A stretch of DNA of 32,673 nt, taken from Candidatus Heimdallarchaeota archaeon (GTDB lineage: Archaea > Asgardarchaeota > Heimdallarchaeia > Heimdallarchaeales > Heimdallarchaeaceae). Below are positions 16,590 through 25,218 of this stretch, piece by piece (the stretch's first letter is position 1; each line of letters begins with the position of its first letter). The translations under genes were made by a program, and so were the position numbers. The notes beneath the pieces were generated by a model. That model saw only the letters and a list, made by a program, of their open reading frames with translations. It did no database searches and was not told the origin of the DNA. The DNA lies in contig JAGLRO010000054.1 of NCBI GenBank assembly GCA_023136245.1, forward strand, positions 1 through 32,673, in the 5' to 3' direction.

Positions 16590-17674
16590 TCATACAGAGG
16601 ATATCGTAATAAAGCTGCTATTCCACCTAATTTGGCTAACTGTTCTCCTGATTCATGTTGAACAGACATTAAAACCGTTTTTCCTTTCATTGATGAGTTA
16701 GATTCTACTAATTCATCTACTACCATTCTATGAGATAAATCATCAATCTTTAGCTGATCATCACTTATCAATAATACTTCAACTGCTCCCATAGCAAGTG
16801 CGTTCTTAACCTTTTCAAAGCCATAGGTGACAGTCCCTGTATCTTGACCGATTCTTTTGAAAACTTCTTCCAATAAACGTGTTTCATATGCAACTCGCTG
16901 ATTTTTGGCTATTTTTTCAGGCAACTTTTTAGATAAGACTTCTTTTAATCCAACTCTTCCACCTGAACTTACATGAACCCTTTGAATTTTTTCTATCAAC
17001 ACAGTATCTCTGTTTTTAATAAACTCGAAAAAGTTCTCGGGAGTGAAACCTGGTCCAGCAAGTATTATTACTTGAGGTGTATATTGCTTTTCTAAATCTT
17101 GTAAAACTTGTAATGATTCATTGAAGAATTGCCCCATTTCGCTTGTATGTTGTTTAGTATCACTAAATTTCCGAGCGACTGACGATGTATATTCACTGAT
17201 TATCTTTAATGAAAATTGAGTAACTAATGCAAAACATGCAGAATTATCTTCTATTGTCAAAATAAGAATCTGAGCTAACATTGAAGCTTTTTCAACATCT
17301 TCTAATACTTTTTTCTCCATAGTTGCCCATTTAATTTTGTAAATTCTGACCTTTTCCATGAGTGATAAGGATATTGTATGATACGTTCCTAAGGAAACAA
17401 GATCTTCAGGACCAGCTGTAATCTTACCTTTAAAACGGAGATTATCACCAAAACCATGAAATGCGAATTCCTCAATTTCAACTTCTATAGTCATTTTAAC
17501 ACGTTCGCCTGAATCAGCTCTTATTTCCTCTTCTTTTCTTTTAACTCTTCTAGAGGTTTTTGCACTGACTTTATCTCCAATTTTGAGAATTCTATAGATT
17601 GCATATAGATCATCTCCATTTTCTGGAATGAGTTCTACGAATCCATGTTTGTAATCTTTCTTTAGTATCTTCAT
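16586..17674 (-). CDS. pelA: aPelota (Dom34), ribosome rescue factor
   Basis: Stalled-ribosome rescue factor that acts with aEF1A and ABCE1. The N-terminal SH3-like domain shows GFVELIPENGDDLYAIYRIL and GDKVSAKTSRRV, the hallmark of Pelota, followed by the eRF1 domains 2 and 3; as expected there is no GGQ motif. Domain 2 is recognisable at ILAGPGFTPENFFEFI, and domain 3 ends with the ALLRYPLYD tail. Length 362 residues is standard. It starts 28 bases after the hjc stop on the same strand, an arrangement common in archaea. Confidence 0.95.
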   Translation of the reverse strand: MKILKKDYKHGFVELIPENGDDLYAIYRILKIGDKVSAKTSRRVKRKEEEIRADSGERVKMTIEVEIEEFAFHGFGDNLRFKGKITAGPEDLVSLGTYHTISLSLMEKVRIYKIKWATMEKKVLEDVEKASMLAQILILTIEDNSACFALVTQFSLKIISEYTSSVARKFSDTKQHTSEMGQFFNESLQVLQDLEKQYTPQVIILAGPGFTPENFFEFIKNRDTVLIEKIQRVHVSSGGRVGLKEVLSKKLPEKIAKNQRVAYETRLLEEVFKRIGQDTGTVTYGFEKVKNALAMGAVEVLLISDDQLKIDDLSHRMVVDELVESNSSMKGKTVLMSVQHESGEQLAKLGGIAALLRYPLYD

Positions 17675-17702
17675 TTTCTAGTCAGCTCAATTTATTGTCG
17701 AT

Positions 17703-18164
17703 TCAGACACCATCAATTATTTTTTTGTTACTTTTGACCTTTGTGTTTTGTGGATTTATTAATGTAAGAAAATCTTCTCCTGTTTCTACAACATCTGATA
17801 ATGAGACTCTGAAACTGTCACCTTTGCTTTTAACTAGAGAATTTGGTACTGACAGAAATTTGAAATCCATTCGTTTTCCAACAAATTTTACAGCTAAATA
17901 TGGAAGAGCACCTATTCGTTCTGCAAATTCCATCAATCCTTCTATTTGTTCCTTTTGGACATAGAAGACATTTTGACGGCATGTTTTGATTTCAATAGCA
18001 AACATCATACCTTTTTCTGCTGATCCTGCCAGTACATCAGGTCTCGGCATCTTACTTGTACCAGAAGATGAAGGTGCTCTCATCACTGCAAATCCATGGT
18101 CCCAAAAGCGGTTCACAATCATTCGTTCATAATCAGAAGCTCTTTTTTTACTCAAATCAGTCAT
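17703..18164 (-). CDS. hjc: Holliday junction resolvase Hjc
   Basis: Archaeal four-way junction endonuclease of the PD-(D/E)XK superfamily, 153 residues. Catalytic residues are visible: E13 in DYERMI, D43 in RPDVLAG, and E58/K60 in AIEIKT; the conserved APSSSG loop precedes the Asp. The coding strand has TTTTTATAC about 45 bases before the ATG as a likely TATA box, on the first copy of a repeated 15-mer. It shares a divergent promoter region with the rimI-type gene and probably a transcript with pelA. Confidence 0.95.
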   Translation of the reverse strand: MTDLSKKRASDYERMIVNRFWDHGFAVMRAPSSSGTSKMPRPDVLAGSAEKGMMFAIEIKTCRQNVFYVQKEQIEGLMEFAERIGALPYLAVKFVGKRMDFKFLSVPNSLVKSKGDSFRVSLSDVVETGEDFLTLINPQNTKVKSNKKIIDGV

Positions 18165-18208
18165 CTCGTCATACTAGATAAATCTATTATTACGCAAACT
18201 ATAATCGT

Positions 18209-18263
18209 ATAAAAATATGCTTTCTATGATGTAAGATGATTTAGAAAGATAAAAATATGCTTT
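18209..18263. repeat. two copies of a 15-base direct repeat in the hjc/rimI promoter region
   Basis: ATAAAAATATGCTTT occurs at 18209-18223 and again at 18249-18263, a 40-base period. The first copy contains the likely hjc TATA element on the minus strand; the second lies about 78 bases before the rimI-type ATG. It could be a shared regulator site or a duplicated promoter element. Confidence 0.5.
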
Positions 18264-18340
18264 ATTGTTTGTCAAATTAGAAGAAAGAATATGAGTTTTG
18301 CTGGAATATTGACTTATATTCGGTGTTTGCAAAATTAGTG

Positions 18341-18802
18341 ATGATTGTGACAGATGAAAACATAACTTTGAGACATATGCGAGAAGAGGATATATCTTTA
18401 GTATTAGAAATTGAACGAAAGAGTTTTCCGTATCCATTCGGCGAGGTTTTGATTGGCAATATATATTACGGAGCTCCAGAGTTATGTTTCATAATAGAAG
18501 AAGAAAGTAATATTGTTGGTTTCCTACTGTGCGGTTACACAGCAACTCTAAAACAAGCTCATATACTATCGTTTGCAATTAGACCAGACTGTAGAGGAAG
18601 AGGTTTTGGAAAAAAAATACTGGATTATTCTCTAGAAAAAATGAGAATTTTAGGATATTCGAGTATTAAGCTAGAAGTACAAGTAGATAATGAAAATGCA
18701 ATAAGCTTGTATGAAGAATTAGGTTTCAAGAAAGTTTCAAAAATTAGAAAATATTATCAAGATAATTCCGATGCATTCCTAATGATTATGGATTTTGATT
18801 AA
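18341..18802 (+). CDS. rimI: RimI-type GNAT N-acetyltransferase
   Basis: About 153 residues of GNAT fold. The acetyl-CoA pyrophosphate loop is PDCRGRGFGKK, followed by the typical VDNENAISLYEELGFKK segment and a closing YYQDNSDAFLMIMDF. In archaea these proteins acetylate N-termini of proteins (the Ard1/RimI group), consistent with SFPYPFGE near the N-terminus. A GTG at 18323 is in frame, but the ATG at 18341 gives the normal length. It is divergent from hjc-pelA, a neighbourhood seen in other archaea. Confidence 0.88.
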   Translation: MIVTDENITLRHMREEDISLVLEIERKSFPYPFGEVLIGNIYYGAPELCFIIEEESNIVGFLLCGYTATLKQAHILSFAIRPDCRGRGFGKKILDYSLEKMRILGYSSIKLEVQVDNENAISLYEELGFKKVSKIRKYYQDNSDAFLMIMDFD

Positions 18803-18844
18803 TTTATTCGCTTTGAACAGGAAACATAATCTTGCATATGTTAT

Positions 18845-20098
18845 CTACAGTTTCATTATTTCTCGTAAGAATTCTGTCGCATAAGATCCTTTTTTTATTT
18901 CAAAAGATAACCTTATTTTACTTCTTTTTTCATTTAATTCATCATTTCCACTATCAATAATCTGAAGTTTTTCAGGTTTGAAACTTATTGATCTTAGAGC
19001 CCCTTTTCCTCCTATTTTCTTAATGAAAGGTTTGAGAAAATCTTCTTTACTAATCTTCTCCATCTCGAAAATTTCATTATAAATTTCCTCAACTTCTCTA
19101 TCGAGATGTGTTTTTGCTCCAACTAGAGGTACACAAATATTTCCTTCTTTTATCACTTCTCCTGCCAGAGGCTTCTTTAAATTATCACTATAATTCTCAA
19201 TTCTGATACGGAGATAATTATTGAAAAGATATGATTGATATGCATGAATAAACAATTTTCGAAATTGATTTGGTAAGGAATTAAAAGCTTGTAAATAATC
19301 GTTTTTTCTTCTGTTTAGCAGATTTAACAGTTTTTTTTCAATTCGTAGATGAGAGGGTAATAAATTCAGAGTATCTCTTGCATTCTCCGTTTCCCAAAAT
19401 CTAGTTCGTGCTTCTTTAACCTCATCTGATTCTCCTTCAAAGACTTTACCTATATAGATTTTTATTGCTCCTCTCACATCTTCTTCAAGCAATTTTTTCC
19501 CCACGATGTGGGTAATAGGTCTTTGTTCACCAAATCTTTGAAGACCAAAACCGTTTAGAATTCCACCTTTAGATTCTATTTCATCTAAAGTAGAAAGTGT
19601 TATTTTTTTGGTTTCCTCTCCAGTAGATTTTATGTTCCTAATTATAATATCAAAGAAATTCCCCCATAGATTTCCTAGTCTAATTTCATTTAATCGTAAA
19701 CAGGGAGCTTTTGTTTTCATAGTTGGAAAATCTAAATTCCTTAACCTACCTTGTTCGAATTTTTCCTTTGCACCCCAAAGTGAAACTCTTTGAGCAGTTA
19801 ATGCTTTTTTATCTTTAGTTCCAGCTATGCTCAAATTATTTCTGGGTATTTTCCATATTTTTGAAATCCAATCTAATGCACTAGATGTATCTATATTGTT
19901 CTTTATTAAAACAAAATGAAGAAACAATCCACTTTTGCCAGGGAGATTAAACGATTCTAATCTAGGATCTATAATTTGATGATTCTCAATGATTTCAGCA
20001 ACTATAAAATCCTCAGAAGTTTGTTTAATTCTTCCTCCAATCCCTTTTGTTGTTGATATGAAAGGGGTGATGATTTTGGATGAATTTGAGGAATTCAT
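18845..20098 (-). CDS. truD: tRNA pseudouridine synthase TruD
   Basis: Makes pseudouridine at position 13 of tRNAs. 417 residues with the N-terminal GRIKQTSEDFIVAEI strand, the catalytic aspartate D96 in AGTKDKKA, and the FGLQRFGEQRPITH motif that frames the active site. The archaeal insertion domain and the ending SYATEFLREIMK are complete. The ATG is preceded by GAAGG and lies 13 bases after the pth2 stop, so both are probably one transcript. Confidence 0.96.
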   Translation of the reverse strand: MNSSNSSKIITPFISTTKGIGGRIKQTSEDFIVAEIIENHQIIDPRLESFNLPGKSGLFLHFVLIKNNIDTSSALDWISKIWKIPRNNLSIAGTKDKKALTAQRVSLWGAKEKFEQGRLRNLDFPTMKTKAPCLRLNEIRLGNLWGNFFDIIIRNIKSTGEETKKITLSTLDEIESKGGILNGFGLQRFGEQRPITHIVGKKLLEEDVRGAIKIYIGKVFEGESDEVKEARTRFWETENARDTLNLLPSHLRIEKKLLNLLNRRKNDYLQAFNSLPNQFRKLFIHAYQSYLFNNYLRIRIENYSDNLKKPLAGEVIKEGNICVPLVGAKTHLDREVEEIYNEIFEMEKISKEDFLKPFIKKIGGKGALRSISFKPEKLQIIDSGNDELNEKRSKIRLSFEIKKGSYATEFLREIMKL

Positions 20099-20111
20099 AC
20101 CTTCAGCCTTC

Positions 20112-20471
20112 TTATAATAAGGGTAAATCTCCGGATATTTTATCTACTATTTGATTTCGTGTTGGGCCTATACCTATGACTGTTGTTGTTCCTGGAGGTA
20201 ATTGTGTCAGTCCTGCGTCGTTAATTACCGAAAATGGAACTTCAAGTCGTTTTGCATTGTTTGCTAATTGTAAAATTTCCTCTTCTGATTTTACTTTAAC
20301 CGTTATTTTCTTTTGTCCTTCAGAAAACCAATTGTCTGCCCAATCTGGATATATTCTCTTTGTTTTTACATAAGCTGAAAGCGATCCATGTGCAACTTGA
20401 ACAGCTGTTTTACCTTTTGACATCTTTAGGTCTGTACGAACAGCAATCACTTGTTTATATTCAAAAGTCAT
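20112..20471 (-). CDS. pth2: peptidyl-tRNA hydrolase 2
   Basis: Frees tRNA from dropped peptidyl-tRNA. From the ATG at 20471 the protein has 119 residues, the usual size, and begins YKQVIAVRTDLKMSKGK with the conserved K-GK pattern, then AVQVAHGS with the functional histidine; the C-terminal LPPGTTTVIGIGP is the family end motif. The open frame runs 27 codons further upstream (to 20552), but that part has no family similarity, so I rejected it as the N-terminus. Confidence 0.95.
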   Translation of the reverse strand: MTFEYKQVIAVRTDLKMSKGKTAVQVAHGSLSAYVKTKRIYPDWADNWFSEGQKKITVKVKSEEEILQLANNAKRLEVPFSVINDAGLTQLPPGTTTVIGIGPTRNQIVDKISGDLPLL

Positions 20472-20602
20472 ACGATTCTGAAAATAACTTCTCTTGTTTA
20501 AAATCCTACCTATTGATATTATTTCCAACAATTCGCACCTAATATCTAACATAAATTCCGTAGGAGAAAAATGAAAATGGATTCAGGTTTTTGCATACAA
20601 TT

Positions 20603-21106
20603 CTACACATATTCCATAAACGCATCTGTCCCTAGAACTGATGTTATTGTTTGAACTATTACTTCTTCAGGAATAGGTAATTTTCCTTTGTATTTTTTTT
20701 CAATTTCAACTTTGTACTCCTTTTCACTAAATGGTGGGAGATACAAGGTTGAGACATTTAAAACAGGTATTGGGTAAAGAAGGCTTTCAACAAGTTTCTT
20801 AGGGTCCTTGGTTCTTTCTAGAAAACGTACATCTTTTTTTGTATGTTGTTTTATACTATCAATAACATCTGGTGAAGATAAAAGAGGAACATCTTGATTT
20901 TTTGTAACAATGATGACAACATCTTCTAATTCAACAGAAGAATGAATTGTTATGTTTTTCAATTCCTTATTTGATTTCGATACGTCAATAAGTATCTTTG
21001 ATAGCTCTATATCAATATCGTTAATTTTTCCTTCACGATAGAGTTGTTTGCATTTTCTACATAAAGTATTGGTCTGGGCATCAATCACACAAATAGGTAG
21101 CTTCAA
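20603..21106 (-). CDS. archaeal NusA-like protein (tentative)
   Basis: 167 residues. It begins MKLPICVIDAQTNTLCRKC, with a CxxC knuckle, and then short alpha/beta segments ending in strands around VEIEKKYKGKLPIPEEV. This N-terminus is like archaeal proteins annotated as NusA-like transcription factors, in which a zinc-like knuckle precedes a KH fold; I am moderately sure. The start is TTG at 21106, supported by GGTGGAT eight bases before it and by the conserved KLPIC start. It lies upstream of pth2-truD on the same strand. Confidence 0.6.
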   Translation of the reverse strand: MKLPICVIDAQTNTLCRKCKQLYREGKINDIDIELSKILIDVSKSNKELKNITIHSSVELEDVVIIVTKNQDVPLLSSPDVIDSIKQHTKKDVRFLERTKDPKKLVESLLYPIPVLNVSTLYLPPFSEKEYKVEIEKKYKGKLPIPEEVIVQTITSVLGTDAFMEYV

Positions 21107-21252
21107 ATTTTATCCACCAAATCAATTTGTGTTACTCTATTGTAGAGATGTTTTAAGAATTGTGAATGTGGTCTTGAAAACCAGACTTCTAGAAAAAGAA
21201 ACAAGAATACTTGTTTTGAGAAAGAAATTTGATATATTGAATTTAAAAAGTG

Positions 21253-22152
21253 CTATATTAATCCTCTTTCCATCAGGACTTTAAACTCGTCTAAAGTTAA
21301 TTTATTACCATCATTGAATCTTACAAGAATTTCTTTAGCTTTAGCGTCTAATTTCTGATCGCGAGCTTTCTTTACTTCCATCCTTTTAGCTTTTCTTACA
21401 GCTTGAACTCTCTGTCCAAATTCACTGGAAAGTTTCTTTACTTCTTGAGTAAGAGAATCTAATTCTTTACGAATCATATTTATGGAAGAGCTAATTGCAA
21501 TGATTTCAGCATGAGCTTCGTCTGCTTCTTCCTTTATTTTCTTTGCTTCTTTTGTTGCACTAATCATCTTTTCCTGATGAATCTGTGATTCTTGGGCAAG
21601 TGTTGTAACACTAGTATGATAAGTTTTAATCTCAGTTTGCATATAACGAAGCTTATTTTGTATCTCTCTGAATTCACTTCTCAGATCTTTAAACTGTTCA
21701 ATTCTCTCAAATTCCGAACTAAGCTCTTCAAGTTGATGAAGAGTCTGCTTCTCCATTTCTTTTGTCAGAAAAGGTGTGGTTTCGAGTTGTCTTTCAAGAC
21801 GACGAATTTTGTCTCCTACCCTTTTATTTCTAGGAACACCAACATTCTTCATTTGTGATCCTAATTCAACAAGTCTTTTCCCAATTTTGTCTGCATCTTC
21901 ACGAAGTATGTCTCTCATTTGTTTGCGAACTTGAACCTCTTCATTTATCTGATCTCGTTTTTCTCTGGAAGTCTTTGCTTCTTTAAAAAGAGTTTTTGAT
22001 CCTTGGTTATTCTTATCTCTTATACTTCTTAATTCATTTCGTCTATTGTTAAGTTCATGCAATCTACCTATCTGTTCTCGTCGTTTCTGTCTTACAGAGT
22101 TAAGATGCTCTTTTTTTTCATCCAAGCTCATTTCTTCACTTTCAGTACTCAT
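21253..22152 (-). CDS. archaeal coiled-coil protein, COG1340-like
   Basis: 299 residues, nearly all heptad-patterned charged helix with no membrane segment. The central IRRLERQLETTPFLTKEMEKQ is like the characteristic kink motif (LE-x-TTPL-x-x-E-E) of the COG1340 family found across archaea, whose function is not known. The C-terminal end returns to a short folded-looking stretch (AKEILVRFNDGNKLTLDEFKVLMERG). The ATG is preceded by GTGATATACC. About 150 bases separate it from the NusA-like gene. Confidence 0.8.
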   Translation of the reverse strand: MSTESEEMSLDEKKEHLNSVRQKRREQIGRLHELNNRRNELRSIRDKNNQGSKTLFKEAKTSREKRDQINEEVQVRKQMRDILREDADKIGKRLVELGSQMKNVGVPRNKRVGDKIRRLERQLETTPFLTKEMEKQTLHQLEELSSEFERIEQFKDLRSEFREIQNKLRYMQTEIKTYHTSVTTLAQESQIHQEKMISATKEAKKIKEEADEAHAEIIAISSSINMIRKELDSLTQEVKKLSSEFGQRVQAVRKAKRMEVKKARDQKLDAKAKEILVRFNDGNKLTLDEFKVLMERGLI

Positions 22153-22375
22153 AGGTATATCACGTTGTAGGAGAGTCGAACTATATTAGACCATTTATAT
22201 ATTATAATCAAATAACGTAGAAAAATAAACTACATTTAAATCTTATGATTCAATGTTGTATTGCATTTTCAAAGGCATTAAGATAAATCGAAATTAATGC
22301 TTTATCCTAAATTGTAATTAGTAGAAATAAAATCTCACTGACTCAAAAATCAAATGAAAAACAGCATTAATGTTA

Positions 22376-22534
22376 CTATTTTTTGTTAGATCTTTTCATT
22401 CGAAGTTCTTTTGACCTGCATTTACGACATTTCTTTGCAGATACAGGATTGGTAGCGTAACATTTACGGCAAACTTTTTTTTCCATTATATGTGCACGAG
22501 CTATTGCACGGTATTCAGGATTTGTTACTGGCAT
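22376..22534 (-). CDS. rpl40e: ribosomal protein eL40
   Basis: 52-residue zinc-ribbon protein of the large ribosomal subunit. It starts MPVTNPEYRAIARAH and has the two knuckles CRKC and CRKC separated by YATNPVSAKK, ending in a basic tail. This is the universal archaeal/eukaryotic L40 without the ubiquitin fusion of eukaryotes. GAGGTGA lies seven bases before the ATG. The stop is TAG at 22376. Too short for common ORF cut-offs, but unmistakable. Confidence 0.93.
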   Translation of the reverse strand: MPVTNPEYRAIARAHIMEKKVCRKCYATNPVSAKKCRKCRSKELRMKRSNKK

Positions 22535-22649
22535 GCTAGGTCACCTCAACAATTCTGTTCTTTGCATTAATCTTGTTATTAAAAGCGTTTCTATTTTGTG
22601 CTTTTGACTTTTAGTAAATTATAGCTAAAAGTGTTTTTGAAAGGAAAAA

Positions 22650-23093
22650 TTAAGTGTATCTATAACGCATTTTTTCTTTTGCAAAGTCTAGCAATTTTTC
22701 AATGCTTTCCCATTTATTTTCTTCTTTTTCCTTGATTTTCTGTTCCAACTCTGATTGGTAATCCCTAAGATCTTCAATATCTGAAATGGAAATACGAATT
22801 TCTTCCTTATTTTCATCGATTTTGGTTGGGATATTCTCTAGTGTAATTTGTAGTGTTGTAAAAGAAAGATCGTTTTTTTCCATTACAATCATAAGTTCTG
22901 TTATTTCTGAATCGAGTTTTTTAATTCTATTATTTAATGAATGAATTCTCTGATTTATCATAACAATCATCTCTCTAGTTCTTACAGCTAAAGGATGTTC
23001 CTCTTTCTTTCTTTTCTTCAGCCTAAAGTATATCATCAGAATAGATGCTATTAGCAAAATCCCTCCGATGATAAAGAAGTACCAATAGTCCAT
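22650..23093 (-). CDS. membrane-anchored coiled-coil protein, unknown
   Basis: About 147 residues. One N-terminal transmembrane helix (residues 3-24, YWYFFIIGGILLIASILMIY) is followed by a basic stop-transfer segment RLKKRKKE and then a continuous heptad-rich coiled coil to the end. The topology is probably N-out with a cytoplasmic coil. I know no family. The ATG at 23093 or 23102 may be used. It lies directly upstream of eL40 on the same strand, about 115 bases away, so a shared transcript is possible. Confidence 0.6.
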   Translation of the reverse strand: MDYWYFFIIGGILLIASILMIYFRLKKRKKEEHPLAVRTREMIVMINQRIHSLNNRIKKLDSEITELMIVMEKNDLSFTTLQITLENIPTKIDENKEEIRISISDIEDLRDYQSELEQKIKEKEENKWESIEKLLDFAKEKMRYRYT

Positions 23094-23102
23094 ATTATTC
23101 AC

Positions 23103-23574
23103 TAAATAAATCAGAGTTTAAAGTTATTTAAAGGTAAGCAAAATAATCCACAAAATGATTAGAAAGGAATCAACTGTGAATAATGAGATTGCATGAGAAT
23201 TTTTATAATTTCTATGTGTAATATGGTAACTTTTTTAACAAAGAAAGTTTAATGTTTCCTTGAACTGTGAAAGATTAGTTCGACATGTCAGACTTACAGG
23301 TAAAAACAAATACACCTGAAACATTGATATGAAATTAAGATTACAGGAAATTAAATAAAAGTCTGATGGATATCACACTTACAAATCCTATCACGATCAA
23401 AATTGATCATTATCACAATAATATTACACACATAAGGTGTGTATTTAATGAAAATAACACAAAAAGTGTATAGTATAAGAAGGACAGAATAGGGTAAGGG
23501 ACAGAGTAAGTATCCATCTTTTCTTGTAATTTAATGCAACTATGACACATAGCAACAAAAAAAAGGTGAAACAA
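23103..23574. other. long intergenic region upstream of dnaG
   Basis: About 470 bases with no coding potential that I can see and no C/D-box or tRNA pattern. It holds the promoter of the membrane coiled-coil gene on one side and, nearer dnaG, a series of inverted repeats described separately. The remainder is A/T-rich without structure. Confidence 0.5.
23395..23469 (+). promoter_or_regulatory. dnaG promoter with inverted-repeat operators
   Basis: Three inverted repeats occur in 75 bases: GATCAA-N2-TTGATC at 23395-23408, TACACAC-N5-GTGTGTA at 23425-23443 and ACAC-N5-GTGT at 23457-23469. The second overlaps the TATA-like TATTTAAT at about 23442-23449, and the third lies where the start site would be. 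The last two share the ACAC-N5-GTGT core. This looks like a regulator-controlled promoter, presumably for dnaG. Confidence 0.5.
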
Positions 23575-25050
23575 ATGGGTGTAAAAACAGATGCTTCAAC
23601 AATGAAATATGAAATAAAAGCATCATTTGAAATTGATGGGGTTGTAGAAAAACCAGATATTATAGGAGGAATCTATGGGCAAACAGATGGACTTCTCAGT
23701 GAAAATCTGGATATCAGAGAACTCCAAAAAACTGGTAGAATTGGAAGAATTAGTGTTAAACTTGCCAGTAGAGGTGGGAAAACAAAGGGAAAAATAATAA
23801 TACCTTCAAGTCTTTCCAGAATGGAAACAGCTATTCTTGCAGCAACATTAGAAACTGTAGATCGTGTTGGTCCATGTAGCAGTCAAATTAAACTCGAAGA
23901 AATCGTTGATGTTAGAATTGATAAAAGGAAATCTATCGTTGATAGAGCTTCTGAAATAATTCGTCAATGGGATCAAAATGTCAGTCCGTTTTCTTCAGAA
24001 ATAACATTAAAGGTTAAGAAATCATCAAAAACTAGTCAAATTCTTAGTATTGGAGATGAAGGAATTTCTGCAGGACCAGGATTTGAGAAACAGAAAAAGG
24101 TTGTTCTAGTTGAGGGAAGAGCTGATGTTGTTAATCTTCTCAAAAGTGGAATTGATAATACTGTAGCAGTTAACGGTACAAGTGTATCACCAAAATTACT
24201 TAATCTAATAAAGAAAAAGACTGTTACAGCTTTTCTAGATGGTGATAGAGGAGGAGACTTGATTCTTAAAGAACTACTTCAAGTAGCTAAAATCAATTAT
24301 GTTGCAAGGGCACCAAAAGGTAAAGAAGTAGAAGAATTGAACAAAGATCAGATAAAGAAAGCTCTTAAGGAATCTTTACCAATCGATAAAGCTGTTTTTC
24401 TTACTGGTGGAGATGAAGGACTAACTGTTAAAGAGTTTCAAGCTAAGGATACTGTAAAGGTTAAGAAAACAAAAATTGAACCTATATCCAAACAAAAACC
24501 TAAATCCGTTCCAACAAAGAAACCTATTCGTGTTGATAGACCTAAAACTGAGGGCCCTAAGGTTGAAAGAAAACCTATAGAAAGGTCAAAACCTGAAAGA
24601 TATAGAACTGATAGACCTCCTTCAGATAGAAGGTACACTCCTAGAACTTCTTCTACAACTACTAGAAGACCATCTACTACACGTAGAGGTCCTTCAGCAA
24701 GACCATCTACTACACGTAGAGGTCCTTCAGCAAGACCACCAAGGCATGAGATTAGGAAAGTTGAATTACCAGAACATCTTTCCAAAGCTGTTGGTGAGAT
24801 AAAAACAAAACTTGAAGCAGTAATCTTTGATGATGACAATAAGGAAATACTAAGGAGTCCAGCAGCGGAGATTTTTGATAAATTGGAAACAATAGAAAAC
24901 GGCAATACTATTGTAATAGATGGTGTTATCACACAAAGACTGCTTGAGAGATCTCATTCAAAAGGGATAAAAATGGTTATTGGAGCAAGAAAAGGAGAGA
25001 TATCTAAGAAACCAAATGGTATCCGAATAATCGAGTTTAAACAAATTTAA
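23575..25050 (+). CDS. dnaG: archaeal DnaG-type primase / exosome subunit
   Basis: Toprim-domain protein that in archaea is a primase homologue and a core partner of the RNA exosome. From the ATG at 23575 the N-terminal domain includes DIIGGIYGQTDGLL and SLSRMETAILAATLETVDRVGP. The Toprim motif shows VEGRADVVNLL (E near residue 180) and LDGDRGGD (DxD near 222). Then comes a long basic, proline/threonine/arginine-rich linker (about 295-385) with a perfect 33-base tandem repeat, and a conserved C-terminal domain beginning LPEHLSKAVGEIKTKLEA, which in archaea binds the exosome. An ATG at 23542 is also in frame, but AGGTGA stands correctly before 23575. Confidence 0.93.
   Translation: MGVKTDASTMKYEIKASFEIDGVVEKPDIIGGIYGQTDGLLSENLDIRELQKTGRIGRISVKLASRGGKTKGKIIIPSSLSRMETAILAATLETVDRVGPCSSQIKLEEIVDVRIDKRKSIVDRASEIIRQWDQNVSPFSSEITLKVKKSSKTSQILSIGDEGISAGPGFEKQKKVVLVEGRADVVNLLKSGIDNTVAVNGTSVSPKLLNLIKKKTVTAFLDGDRGGDLILKELLQVAKINYVARAPKGKEVEELNKDQIKKALKESLPIDKAVFLTGGDEGLTVKEFQAKDTVKVKKTKIEPISKQKPKSVPTKKPIRVDRPKTEGPKVERKPIERSKPERYRTDRPPSDRRYTPRTSSTTTRRPSTTRRGPSARPSTTRRGPSARPPRHEIRKVELPEHLSKAVGEIKTKLEAVIFDDDNKEILRSPAAEIFDKLETIENGNTIVIDGVITQRLLERSHSKGIKMVIGARKGEISKKPNGIRIIEFKQI
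24667..24732 (+). repeat. 33-base perfect tandem duplication inside dnaG
   Basis: Two identical 33-base copies at 24667-24699 and 24700-24732, with a start of a third (AGACCA) after them. Each encodes the 11 residues RPSTTRRGPSA in the disordered linker. Base identity is complete, which suggests a recent duplication or slippage. Confidence 0.9.
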
Positions 25051-25076
25051 TTCTTCCTTTTTTTTCTTTTTTTCCA
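25051..25076 (+). terminator. T-rich terminator after dnaG
   Basis: Uninterrupted pyrimidine stretch with T8 and T7 runs directly after the dnaG stop. Confidence 0.55.
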
Positions 25077-25218
25077 AAAACTTTATGAGTTAGAGTGAGA
25101 TTGCTAGCGAGAGATGATGCCCTTGGAATATCGATGGCGATAACTAAAGGACTTTTAGCTAGTATTAAAGTAGGGCAATTGTTTTCATTTAATTCTCAAA
25201 ATTCATTGGTGATATGTG

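Noticed and set aside
17695-17964. Plus-strand frame opposite hjc
   Set aside because: Hjc has all catalytic residues; the opposite frame has no recognisable feature.
24438-24932. 164-codon open frame antisense to dnaG
   Set aside because: It overlaps the low-complexity basic linker and tandem repeat of DnaG; its Leu/Ser/Val-rich product mirrors that repeat, and there is no ribosome binding site.
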